Assembly: GCF_900108485.1 (NCBI RefSeq)
Contig: NZ_FNXF01000007.1
Span: forward strand, 1 to 64,000
Source of the DNA: Rheinheimera pacifica
GTDB taxonomy: Bacteria > Pseudomonadota > Gammaproteobacteria > Enterobacterales > Alteromonadaceae
Reading direction: 5' to 3'
Length of the DNA: 64,000 bases
Below the pieces are notes generated by a model, which worked only from the letters and a program-made list of their open reading frames with translations, was not told the origin of the DNA and ran no database searches. A program made the position numbers and the translations under genes. Shown here one piece after another: positions 1-8,282 of this stretch; the stretch's first letter is position 1; every line of letters begins with the position of its first letter.

Positions 1-230
1 TTAAAGGTAAGCAAGTCAGTGATTTACTGGACGTGATTGAAGATCGCTACGAGCAACGCAGCACGATCATCGTCAGTCAGTTACCGGTCTCAGAATGGTA
101 CGGTCTGATGGATAACCCGACTGTCGCAGATGCGCTATTAGACAGAGTGATCCACAACGCCCACCGACTAGAATTAACAGGTGAGTCACAACGTAAAAAA
201 ACACTGGTTCAGGGTGAAGAAGTCGGGTAA
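1..230 (+). CDS. istB: IS21-family helper ATPase IstB, C-terminal end (5' truncated by window)
   Basis: The reading frame is open from base 3 and runs to TAA at 228-230, so the gene begins before the window. The visible residues (…[18 protein letters not shown], then a serine/glutamine-rich strand and PVSEWYGLM…[16 protein letters not shown]) match the last part of the AAA+ domain of IstB as I know the family. IstB assists the IstA transposase of IS21 elements in target selection. The gene points towards the repeated IS end at 261-331, as expected for the distal gene of an istA-istB operon. A GTG at 33 is an internal codon, not a start. Walker A lies outside the window and cannot be checked. 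Confidence 0.85.
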   Translation, partial: KGKQVSDLLDVIEDRYEQRSTIIVSQLPVSEWYGLMDNPTVADALLDRVIHNAHRLELTGESQRKKTLVQGEEVG

Positions 231-260
231 AAAGAGAGCATAAACGAAGGTCAGATCATG

Positions 261-331
261 CTGGCCGGATCACACCGAAACGCCTGGCCGGATGAAACCG
301 GAACAGGTGGCCGGACAAACCGAAATACGCA
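261..331. repeat. IS21-type terminal multiple repeats (right end of the element)
   Basis: Three related units start exactly 23 bases apart at 261, 284 and 307. Each begins C/GTGGCCGGA and carries an AAACCGAAA-like or ACACCGAAA-like second half. Such tandem sub-terminal repeats are typical transposase-binding sites of IS21 elements. The likely tip is near 330-334 (…ATACGCATCA), consistent with the CA ends of this family. The exact tip and target duplication cannot be fixed because the left end lies outside the window. Confidence 0.7.
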
Positions 332-403
332 TCATTTGCTGGTTACAAACGAGCGAAGTATCTAACATGGGTACTCTACGGGCATAGCCCCGACTGAACG
401 ATC

Positions 404-424
404 ACCACCTCCATAGGAGGTGGT
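404..424. repeat. Perfect palindrome (9-bp stem, 3-nt loop) between the IS end and the TonB receptor
   Basis: ACCACCTCC, ATA, GGAGGTGGT forms a perfect hairpin followed by TTT on the plus strand. It lies about 70 bases beyond the IS21 end and just before the terminator of the receptor gene. It could terminate plus-strand transcription leaving the IS. It could also be a remnant of another mobile element, since foldback hairpins mark IS200/IS605 ends. Nothing here decides between these. Confidence 0.5.
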
Positions 425-436
425 TTAAGGCCGACA

Positions 437-461
437 AAAAATCCCGGCAAAGCCGGGATTT
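437..461 (-). terminator. Rho-independent terminator of the TonB-dependent receptor gene
   Basis: Read on the minus strand, AATCCCGGC-TTT-GCCGGGATT forms a 9-bp stem with a 3-base loop, followed by a run of T. It lies 28 bases after the receptor stop codon at 489. Confidence 0.85.
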
Positions 462-488
462 ATTCTCAGACACAAAGCATGGTTTCTA

Positions 489-3400
489 TTAGAACTTAAT
501 ATTAGCCGACAATGTGTATCTGCGGCCAACAACATCGTACAGAGATGGATCTGTGCCCGATTGGACATTCGGTGAATATACTGGCGGGGCTTTATCAAAC
601 ATGTTATTCAAACCAAGGCGGAACGAATAGTTAGTTCCAATGTTATAAGTAACTGATGAGTCCCAGTAAGTTACTGACCCTACGCCTTGCGGGCTGGTTT
701 CAAGAGGAAACTCTGGAGTCAGACGGTTGTCCATCCCATGAATATATCTGCCCCGTAACGCGATATCAAAGTCTCCTAAGGTCAAACGAGTATTCAGGTT
801 AGCTTTCCACTCCGGGAACGACTCGCCTAAACCAGCGCCGAAGTAACCAACTGTGCCTTCATATTTTACTGCAGGTAGATAATCACGCTGTTGCGTTTCA
901 TATTCCAGCAAATGGTTCACATATAAATCCATTTTGAGGCGATTACCTTGCAACCAAGCTGGTTCAAAACTCCATGCCGCCTGTACATCAATACCTGAAG
1001 TCTTAATGTACCCGCCATTAATAGTTGGCGTAGTCCCCTCTTGCGTAACCGGGTTATTAACTTGAGTTACATCACCACCACCACCACGTACCAAAGCGCG
1101 GCATGGAGCATAATCAGCACTCAGATTCGGGTTGTTACCGTAATAATTGTAACAATCTGCAATCACCAGCTGTGGGTTAGGAGAAATGATCGCGTCTTTA
1201 ATATCAATGTTGTAATAATCTACTGCAATTACCAAGCCTGAATCAAATGTCTGCACAGCACCCAATGTAAAGGTATTTGCTTTTTCAGGCCCCAACTCTG
1301 TATTGCCTGTCAGGTCGGTACGCGTTTGGCTACCCGGAGACTGAACATACACGTTAGTATTATTTACGCCTGTTGCCTGACACAAGGCTGCGCCTGCAGC
1401 ACCAGTAATGTTACGGAAATCAGTACCAACCGAGCACGGGTCAAAATACTGCGGAGCAGACAGCGACTGATTGAACAACTCACCGAAGTTAGGGGCGCGT
1501 ACAGCTTTTTGGAACGATGTACGGATCCGCGGCAAATCTGACGTAACAACCCAGCTTAATTCCGCTTTAAAAGCGTTATTTCTATCTTTTTTACTCTTAA
1601 TGTTCTTAACGGTATCTTCAAATTCAGATTCTGAAATCCGAAAACCAAGAGATAAGTCCAATGAATCGGCAAAAGCAACTCCTTCCAATACCGGTATAAA
1701 AGCTTCTGCGAATATATCAAAGAAATTATTATTACCTCCTGCCGGAGCGGCAGCGTTCAAACCAGAGACGGGACCACTTAATGCGCCTGGGTTAAAGTCA
1801 TACTCAAATTTACGTGACTCAATACCAAACACGGTGCTTAGCATACCTGCTGGTAATTCAAAAGCATCACCTGAGACATACGCCTGCCATATTCTCTGAT
1901 TCAGCTCGTTTACGGTGGTATTATCAATACTCACATAATCAATACATGCTTGGGATACAGTTTGACGGCCAAATGGGTTATAGCCCCCTTCACAGCGGCT
2001 GGCACCACCATCGGGGGCTTCAAGCAATTCTTGGATCCGTTGAGTATTCAAATTACCGGTCTGTGCAGTACTAATAGTGGTTTTACCTTCCATCGCGTAC
2101 GCATCCCATGTCCAGTCAGCACCGATGTCACCACTGAAACCCATCATATACTGAATAACGGTATTATCCTGGATTGAACTACGTAGCCCCCCCATAATGA
2201 GCGAGAACGGATCTGGAATGGTTCGTCTGCACCACTACCCACCAAACCTGGGTTGTCGCCGGTGCGTGAATTTAAAATTGTTCTGAAATCGTTAGAAATA
2301 AAAGGGTTTGTTACAGGAACAACTAAATTACCCGCTATCGTAGTGCCTGGAGTAATAAGACCTGTTTTTACGGTTTGTGGATTAGTACCGGTTAGACTTT
2401 GACTGTTTACAGTAGGGAATGGTGTTGGTGCCAATGCCGTCTGCGATTCATAATTAGTCCAGGATACCGAAGCAAATACCCGTAAACTGTCAGAGAGATC
2501 GTAATCAAACTTACTACTAAACGTTTTGCGCTCCAGTGGCAACACTAACAAGTTAACTTCATCGAAGTTATAACTATAAAAGTCCGGGAAAAATTTTTGA
2601 TTAACTGATAAATCTACCGGATAACGCCAGTTCTCAACGTTTACATTCTCATTCCGTGGCACTCCACGTGAATACAAGCTACCATCACTGTTAAAACCAA
2701 TCAGGTTTGCATTCGCTGGCACACTACCGGCAGGAACGCCGTAGCCTGCAAAAACTGCATCCACTGCGGCCTGGGTAGGCGAGTTACCTGGTGAAAAATA
2801 CAAGCCCTCCGGAAAAAAGGTAGTGGTTGACGTAGCCATAGCGGCAAAAGGCCGCTGCGCCTTAATCAGCTCCTGTCGTTCTGAATAGTCAAAGGCAATG
2901 ATCGCGTTACCTTTACCACCCTCAAAATTTGATCCCAGCACTGCAGAAAAGCCGTTTTCACGTGCATCACGGTTCTTGTCATGGTTCGAATGGGTAGCAC
3001 GGAAATCGAAACCCTCAAAGTTACGCTTTAACTTCAGGTTAACTGCTCCTGACACCGCATCTGCGCCGTAAGCAGCACCGGCGCCCCCTGTGATGACCTC
3101 AATACCTTCGATCATTGCTGCAGGAATGGTATTTAAATCCACCGTCATATTTGCCTGAGATACCATAACCCGACGACCATCCACTAACACCAGGTTACGG
3201 TTTGAACCCAAGCCTCGCAGGTTGACATTTGATTGTCCGCTATTGCCGGGGTTATTCGAAGTGGTACCTCCTGCAGGGTTGACCTGTGGCAAGGTATTCA
3301 GATAAGTGTCAATAGTAATATCAGCCCTGGCATTAAGCTCTTCGGCATCAACGGTATGAATCGGACTGTTAGAGACTAAGTCTGCCCGCATAATGCGCGA

Positions 3401-3541
3401 CCCGGTTACAGAGATGCGCTCAACTTTTTGGGCCTCAGTTGTATCTTGTGCTACCACGTTAAAAGCCGAGGTTGCAGCAGAGGCTGCGCCGAAAGCTATC
3501 GCTAGTCGCACAGCTTTTGTTAATTTATTATTTGTATACAT
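489..3541 (-). pseudogene. TonB-dependent outer-membrane receptor, split by a frameshift at a 7-G tract
   Basis: Two overlapping frames together encode one receptor of about 1,015 residues. The first starts at ATG 3541, 6 bases after GGGAGAA. It has a signal peptide ending about AFNVVAQ, then a TonB-box region (ERISVTGSRI) and a plug domain with NVNLRGLGSNRNLVLVDGRR and GAGAAYGADAVSGAVNL. It then runs out of frame and stops at 2144. The second frame, readable from 2195 down to 489, supplies the rest of the barrel and ends in a typical aromatic C terminus (…LSANIKF). The frames join in the run of seven C at 2187-2193 (G on the coding strand). One extra G, or two fewer, restores the frame as …RSRSLWGGLRSSIQ…. 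The substrate is unknown; the long plug and barrel resemble the Alteromonas/Caulobacter-type receptors, which often serve glycan or peptide uptake. It may be a true pseudogene, a phase-variable gene or a sequencing error. Confidence 0.85.
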
Positions 3542-3623
3542 GTTTTCTCCCTGGATCACTGTTCAGCAGCAATTTTATTTTTACCCAAAACCACCCATCG
3601 TCAAAAAACACCACTTCATCATA

Positions 3624-3650
3624 GATAAATGGCATATTGACGCATTTATC
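3624..3650. promoter_or_regulatory. Dyad GATAAATG-N11-CATTTATC, candidate operator in the 405-base receptor/dinG gap
   Basis: The 3542-3946 gap between the divergent receptor and dinG genes is AT-rich and holds no convincing gene. A perfect 8+8 inverted repeat separated by 11 bases lies at 3624-3650, about 85 bases upstream of the receptor start. A TTGACG hexamer reads on the minus strand at 3604-3599 and could be the -35 of the receptor promoter, but no good -10 sits at 17 bases. The dyad would then lie upstream of the promoter. No regulator can be named. Confidence 0.35.
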
Positions 3651-3923
3651 TTAGCTCTAGTATTTCTGATGTAGCAACATTTTCTAAAAAACTATTTTTA
3701 GCCATTGGATATTCATCATAAAAAATCACTTTTAAATCACACAAAAAAACATATGTTAAATACACAGCAAAATAAAGCACATTTATACCATTAGATAAAA
3801 AAATGCTCAGATACGTGCAACGCCTACGCCACGAAAACAGTGAATGTGTAAGAGCCAATCTGCCATTTGCATCTGAACTTGAATGCTTTGCCAGTAAAGC
3901 GCATTACGTATACAATTAAACAA

Positions 3924-3939
3924 CTGTATATAAATACAC
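3924..3939. promoter_or_regulatory. LexA (SOS) box candidate upstream of dinG
   Basis: CTGTATATAAATACAC matches 14 of 16 positions of the gammaproteobacterial LexA consensus CTGTATATATATACAG. One of the two differences is the last base of the right half-site (CAC instead of CAG). It ends 7 bases before the dinG start codon, where bound LexA would block transcription. dinG is a LexA target in E. coli. Confidence 0.6.
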
Positions 3940-3946
3940 ATCAAAC

Positions 3947-5986
3947 ATGTTAAGTGACCAGCTAAAAAGCCAAATTCGCGCTATACATACGCGCATAAAG
4001 ACTACCCTGCCTAATTACCAACCCAGGCCGGGGCAGAATCAGTTAGTGGCTGAGATGGCTAAAATAGTCTCTGGCACTTATCACCGCCATGAGCGTATTG
4101 GTTTAATCGAAGCTGGCACCGGTACCGGTAAATCCCTGGCTTACATGCTGGCGGTTATCCCTTATGCACTAGCGCAGAAGAAAAAAGTGGTGATTGCCAC
4201 GGCTACGGTGGCGCTGCAGGAACAATTGGTAAATAAAGATCTGCCGTTTTTTCAGCAGCACAGTAAACTGTTGTTTGAGTTCAGCCTGGTAAAGGGGCGA
4301 CAGCGCTATGCTTGTATTGAACGTGTATGCCAGCAGCAAAAGCATCCTGAGTTATTTGCAACTGCTAACGATGCAGCTTTTGACTGGCAACAGTTGCTGG
4401 ATAACTGGCAGCAGCGGAAATGGCTGGGCGACAGGGATACGTTGGCCACACCATTAACTGAAGATTTGTGGCAGCGTATTGTTGCTGATCCGCTGCATTG
4501 CAGTAAAACAGACCGCCGCCATATGAACTGTCCGTTTCACCTAGCCCGGGCCGAGGTAAGTAACGCCGATGTGTTGGTGGTAAACCATGCCTTACTGCTG
4601 GCAGATTTATCCAGTGGTAACAGTATATTACCGCCTCCCGAAGAAACGCTTTATGTGATAGATGAGGCGCACCATTTACCCGATAGCGCGCGGGAGTTTT
4701 TTGCCGCTCAGGCCCAGCTTACTCACAATAGTGTTTGGCTGGAAAAGGCGGCTAAAACCATTCAACAGCTGATTACCCTGCTGCCGGCTACCGTGATGAA
4801 AGAGTTATTACGCTTTGATGATAGCTGCAATGAACTTAACAGTTTACTTAAACCTATCGAGCGCTGTGTAAGCGAATTTAAGCCGCGCTGGTTTGGTGAA
4901 AAAACGGAGTTTCGTTTTACAGACGCCGCTCTGCCAAAGTTGTTTCAGCAGCAAGCCGAGCAACTGGCACAAATAAGCCAGAAGGCGCTGACGCAACTGG
5001 AAAAAATTCAGCAGCATTTGCAGGAAAACGTCACTGAACAGCAACTACCGCTAAAGCAAAGCATGAACCTGTTGCAGGAGTTAGCATACCTGCGCCAAAA
5101 AATGGAGCAACAACAAGCACTGTGGCAACTGTATGCTGCAGAGCAGGAAAAAAATGTTTATCAGGCACGCTGGGTTGAGCTGCAAAATCAAAGCCAATAC
5201 GTTATTGGCCATGCTTGCCCGCTTGGCGTGGCAAATAAGCTGGAGCAACTGCTATTTACCGACGCCTTTGCGGTGCTCCTTTGCTCTGCAACACTTACGG
5301 CCCTGAATTCATTTCAGTATATTAAGTACGATTTGGGCTTAACACAATTTGAAGGTGTACAAACATTGCAGGTTGCATCGCCTTTTGCCTACGCAGAAAA
5401 AGGCCGGATTGTTATTCCGAAAATGCAGACAGATCCCACAGAACAGGCCTATACCGACGAACTGGCAACACTGCTGCCTACTTATTTGCCCGACGATCAG
5501 GCCAGCCTGGTGTTGTTTGCCTCATACTGGCAAATGCAGCAAGTCGCTGAAGTACTGCGTAAAAAGAAGTTTTCGCTATTGGTACAGGGCGAAGCTTCGC
5601 GCCAGGCTTTACTGCAGTTACACGGCGAAAACTGTAAACATAACCGCACCAGCATTTTATTTGGCACCCAGAGTTTTTCTGAAGGACTGGATTTACCGGG
5701 TAAACTGCTAACCAATCTGGTTATTACCAAACTGCCTTTTGCAGTACCTACCTCGCCTCTGGAAGAAGCCTTAGCGGAGGCGATTACCAAAAAAGGCGGT
5801 AATGCGTTTTTGCAACTGACTATTCCTGCTACCTCAAAGAAACTGGTGCAAGCCTGTGGTAGACTGCTACGCCAGGAGCAAGACGAAGGCAGAATAGTGA
5901 TCCTTGACCGGCGTCTGGTAACTAAAGCTTACGGCAGCGCAATGTTAAATGCCTTGCCACCGTTTCGTCGTCAAATTGAGTATTAA
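3947..5986 (+). CDS. dinG: ATP-dependent DNA helicase, DinG family
   Basis: A superfamily 2 helicase of the XPD/DinG group, 679 residues (E. coli DinG 716). It unwinds 5'-3' and resolves R-loops and forks after damage. Walker A EAGTGTGKS lies at about residues 55-63. The DEAH-type box VIDEAHHLPD lies at about 238-246. Helicase motifs continue in the C half (CSATLTALNSF, FGTQSFSEGLDLPG, QACGRLLRQEQDEGR). The Fe-S cysteines expected from E. coli DinG (C120, C194, C199, C205) are only partly present: C123, C185 and C195 align, while the C199 position is not cysteine. C128 or H192 might substitute. There is no clear Shine-Dalgarno before ATG 3947. A LexA-like box lies just upstream, supporting damage induction. 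It is followed after 12 bases by a TSUP gene. Confidence 0.92.
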   Translation: MLSDQLKSQIRAIHTRIKTTLPNYQPRPGQNQLVAEMAKIVSGTYHRHERIGLIEAGTGTGKSLAYMLAVIPYALAQKKKVVIATATVALQEQLVNKDLPFFQQHSKLLFEFSLVKGRQRYACIERVCQQQKHPELFATANDAAFDWQQLLDNWQQRKWLGDRDTLATPLTEDLWQRIVADPLHCSKTDRRHMNCPFHLARAEVSNADVLVVNHALLLADLSSGNSILPPPEETLYVIDEAHHLPDSAREFFAAQAQLTHNSVWLEKAAKTIQQLITLLPATVMKELLRFDDSCNELNSLLKPIERCVSEFKPRWFGEKTEFRFTDAALPKLFQQQAEQLAQISQKALTQLEKIQQHLQENVTEQQLPLKQSMNLLQELAYLRQKMEQQQALWQLYAAEQEKNVYQARWVELQNQSQYVIGHACPLGVANKLEQLLFTDAFAVLLCSATLTALNSFQYIKYDLGLTQFEGVQTLQVASPFAYAEKGRIVIPKMQTDPTEQAYTDELATLLPTYLPDDQASLVLFASYWQMQQVAEVLRKKKFSLLVQGEASRQALLQLHGENCKHNRTSILFGTQSFSEGLDLPGKLLTNLVITKLPFAVPTSPLEEALAEAITKKGGNAFLQLTIPATSKKLVQACGRLLRQEQDEGRIVILDRRLVTKAYGSAMLNALPPFRRQIEY

Positions 5987-5998
5987 CAGGAACCTGCT

Positions 5999-6781
5999 TT
6001 GTTCGCTGAATTAGCTGTAGAACCTTCTGTATTGTTGATCCTCTGCGCTGTTGCATTCAGTGCCGGTTTTATTGACGCTATTGCCGGCGGTGGCGGCCTG
6101 CTGACAGTACCGGCATTGCTTACCGCGGGCCTGCCTCCGCATGTGGTGCTGGGCACCAATAAGCTGGCATCAACATTTGGCTCTCTTACAGCATCCGTTA
6201 CCTATTACCGTAAAAAACTGTTTAATCCGGTTTTTTGGCGCCGCAGTTTATTCTATACCGCTATCGGTGCAGTGTTGGGCACGCTGGTTGTAGACATGAT
6301 CAGTAAAGAAGCATTGGAAAAAATATTGCCGCTGCTTATTTTATTGGCTGCCATCTATACCCTGTTTAACCGCATGCAACCGGACGACGCCTTAAAGCTA
6401 CCGCCGCAAAACGCTAAGTTATTCTGGCAACAACGGGCGCAGGGCCTGACTCTGGGCTTTTATGATGGTATTGCCGGTCCGGGTGCCGGGGCATTCTGGA
6501 TGGTGTCCACTATGGCACTGTACAAAATCAACCTGCTGCTAACCTGCGGCGTGGCGCGCACGATGAATTTTGTCAGCAATGGTTTTTCGCTGGTAGCTTT
6601 TATTGCTTTGGGCCACGTGAACTTTGCCCTGGGTATTGCCATGGGATTATGCCTGATGCTGGGCGCCTGGCTGGGTGCGCACTCAGCTATTAAATTTGGC
6701 AGCCGCTTTATCCGCCCGGTGTTTATCTGTGTGGTTATTGCTATAGCCCTGCGTCTGGCCTGGCAGGCCTGGGGCAGCTAA
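5999..6781 (+). CDS. TSUP (TauE/SafE) family membrane transporter
   Basis: A 260-residue polytopic membrane protein of the TauE/SafE family, whose members move sulfite, sulfonates or other organic anions; the substrate here is unknown. The N-terminal half carries the family motif (AGFIDAIAGGGGLLTVPAL, then LGTNKLAST). The second half repeats it in weaker form (GFYDGIAGPGAGAFW, CGVARTMNFVSN). About eight hydrophobic segments are visible. The start is a TTG at 5999, 6 bases after an AGGA. It follows dinG by 12 bases and its TAA directly abuts the ATG of priC, so dinG, this gene and priC probably form one transcript. Confidence 0.88.
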   Translation: MFAELAVEPSVLLILCAVAFSAGFIDAIAGGGGLLTVPALLTAGLPPHVVLGTNKLASTFGSLTASVTYYRKKLFNPVFWRRSLFYTAIGAVLGTLVVDMISKEALEKILPLLILLAAIYTLFNRMQPDDALKLPPQNAKLFWQQRAQGLTLGFYDGIAGPGAGAFWMVSTMALYKINLLLTCGVARTMNFVSNGFSLVAFIALGHVNFALGIAMGLCLMLGAWLGAHSAIKFGSRFIRPVFICVVIAIALRLAWQAWGS

Positions 6782-7321
6782 ATGGATTTACTGGCTACGT
6801 TAACCCATCAACTGCAACAGCTGCGGCAACAGGCTGAGAATATTGATCAGCAACAGGTGGCTGGCAGGCCGCAAAACTGGTTTGACAGCGCCCTGTTCAG
6901 TTGCCGCTCGCCACACTTGACTGACTACGTTGGCGAAGCACAACGCAACCTGCGCCATGTGCAGGACAGCGGCATCAGTGCCATGACTAAGCAACGTCTG
7001 GTGCAACGTTTAAGCGAACAAACCGCAGCCCTGACCCAGGCATTTCGCAATGTTGATGTAAGACGGAAAACTAACAGCAGAGGCGGCAAGCTTAAAGCTG
7101 TGGTACAACAAATAAGCGCCAGCAGCCAGCAGTTGTACCAGCAACTGAGTGATACCCAGGAGTTTGAGCGCCGCTTACAGGATATGATAAGCCTGGCTAA
7201 CCGGGAAAATTCGGCCGAAGCCATACAGCGCACTTTGGCTTTACATGCCCGTTTAGGCCGCTGTCGCAAAGCGTTGTCAGACATAGAGCGGCAAATTCAG
7301 GATCTGGAACGGCGGAACTGA
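6782..7321 (+). CDS. priC: Primosomal replication protein N'' (PriC)
   Basis: A 179-residue mainly helical protein rich in Gln, Leu and Arg, matching the PriC family. PriC binds SSB and single-stranded DNA and reloads DnaB at stalled forks lacking a leading strand. Recognisable features are the conserved FDSALFSCRS and YVGEAQRNL stretches near residues 34-53 and a basic C-terminal helical half. ATG 6782 comes immediately after the TAA of the TSUP gene, implying translational coupling. In E. coli priC is next to ybaM; here a ybaM homologue lies 2.4 kb downstream, separated by metabolic genes. Pairing PriC with DinG in one transcript joins two fork-rescue functions. Confidence 0.88.
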   Translation: MDLLATLTHQLQQLRQQAENIDQQQVAGRPQNWFDSALFSCRSPHLTDYVGEAQRNLRHVQDSGISAMTKQRLVQRLSEQTAALTQAFRNVDVRRKTNSRGGKLKAVVQQISASSQQLYQQLSDTQEFERRLQDMISLANRENSAEAIQRTLALHARLGRCRKALSDIERQIQDLERRN

Positions 7322-7325
7322 TCTG

Positions 7326-8282
7326 ATGTTAATAGCTAAACCAAAGCTCAGCGCGCTGCCTGCCATGTTGTATCACCCTTGTTACAGTGAGCTTAACCTG
7401 CCTGACCGGCACCGTTATCCCATTGCCAAATACCGTACTTTGTATCAGCGCCTGCTGGATATCGGGCTGCCCGAGAGCGCCTTTACCCTGTCAGTACCTG
7501 TAACTGCAGAGCAACTGGCAGAGGTACATTGCCGTGCTTATATTCAAAGCCTGGCTGATGGCACTATTGCGGCCAAAGCCATGCGCCGTATTGGTTTTCC
7601 CTGGTCGAAGCAACTATTTGAGCGCTCACTGTGCTCTTTAGGCGGCACGCTGCAAACAGCTCAGGCGGCCCTTAACAGTGGTATAGCGCTGCATTTAAGC
7701 GGTGGCTATCACCATGCTTTTTATGCCGAAGGCTCGGGTTTTTGTTTATTTAACGATCTGGTGGTGGCCGCTAAGGCCATGCTGACACAGGGGTTGGATA
7801 AAATTCTGCTGTTGGATCTGGATGTACATCAGGGCGATGGCAGTGCGCTGCTACTGGCCGACGAGCCGCGCATTATTAGTTGCTCTGTGCATTGTGAAAA
7901 AAACTTCCCGTCGCGCAAACAACATTCAGACTGGGATATAGGGCTGGCAATAGATTGCTCCGACACTGACTATTTACAGGCAGTGCAGCAAAGCCTGCAA
8001 ACCTTACTTAACTGGCACAGGCCGGATTTAGTAATTTTTGACGCCGGTGTAGATATTCACCAACAGGATGAACTGGGGTTACTGAATATCTCTACCGGGG
8101 CTTTATATCAACGCGATTTGCTGGTGCTGCAAAGCTGTGTTGAACAGGGGATACCGGTTGCCGCCGTTATCGGCGGAGGTTACCAGCGCAACATTGATGC
8201 GCTGGTACAACTGCACCTGCAGCTGTTTAAAGCTGCTTTTACGCTGCACGGTTCAGACTTCGCCGGCAAAATAGAAACCTAA
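7326..8282 (+). CDS. Histone-deacetylase-family zinc hydrolase
   Basis: A 318-residue member of the arginase/deacetylase fold, close to bacterial acetoin-utilisation and acetylpolyamine hydrolases. Active-site elements are intact: GGYHHA (H129, H130), the metal-binding D-x-H in LLDLDVHQGDG (D164/D166/H168), FDAGVDIHQQD (D239) and the terminal IGGGY that supplies the transition-state tyrosine. The natural substrate (acetyl-lysine, acetylpolyamine or another amide) cannot be told. It starts 4 bases after the priC stop. Its 3' end overlaps the convergent kynA gene by 30 bases, so the two transcripts are antisense at their tails. Confidence 0.88.
   Translation: MLIAKPKLSALPAMLYHPCYSELNLPDRHRYPIAKYRTLYQRLLDIGLPESAFTLSVPVTAEQLAEVHCRAYIQSLADGTIAAKAMRRIGFPWSKQLFERSLCSLGGTLQTAQAALNSGIALHLSGGYHHAFYAEGSGFCLFNDLVVAAKAMLTQGLDKILLLDLDVHQGDGSALLLADEPRIISCSVHCEKNFPSRKQHSDWDIGLAIDCSDTDYLQAVQQSLQTLLNWHRPDLVIFDAGVDIHQQDELGLLNISTGALYQRDLLVLQSCVEQGIPVAAVIGGGYQRNIDALVQLHLQLFKAAFTLHGSDFAGKIET

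Noticed and set aside
1471-1899. A 142-codon open frame on the plus strand inside the TonB receptor
   Set aside because: It is antisense to a well-supported receptor barrel and has no ribosome site or family resemblance; it is a frame shadow.
2144-3559. Two separate TonB-receptor genes instead of one broken gene
   Set aside because: The first half lacks a complete barrel and the second lacks a signal peptide and plug; they join in a homopolymer with matching overlap.
3646-3858. A 70-codon frame in the receptor/dinG gap
   Set aside because: Composition is that of AT-rich non-coding DNA, with no ribosome site and no domain; I treat the gap as regulatory.
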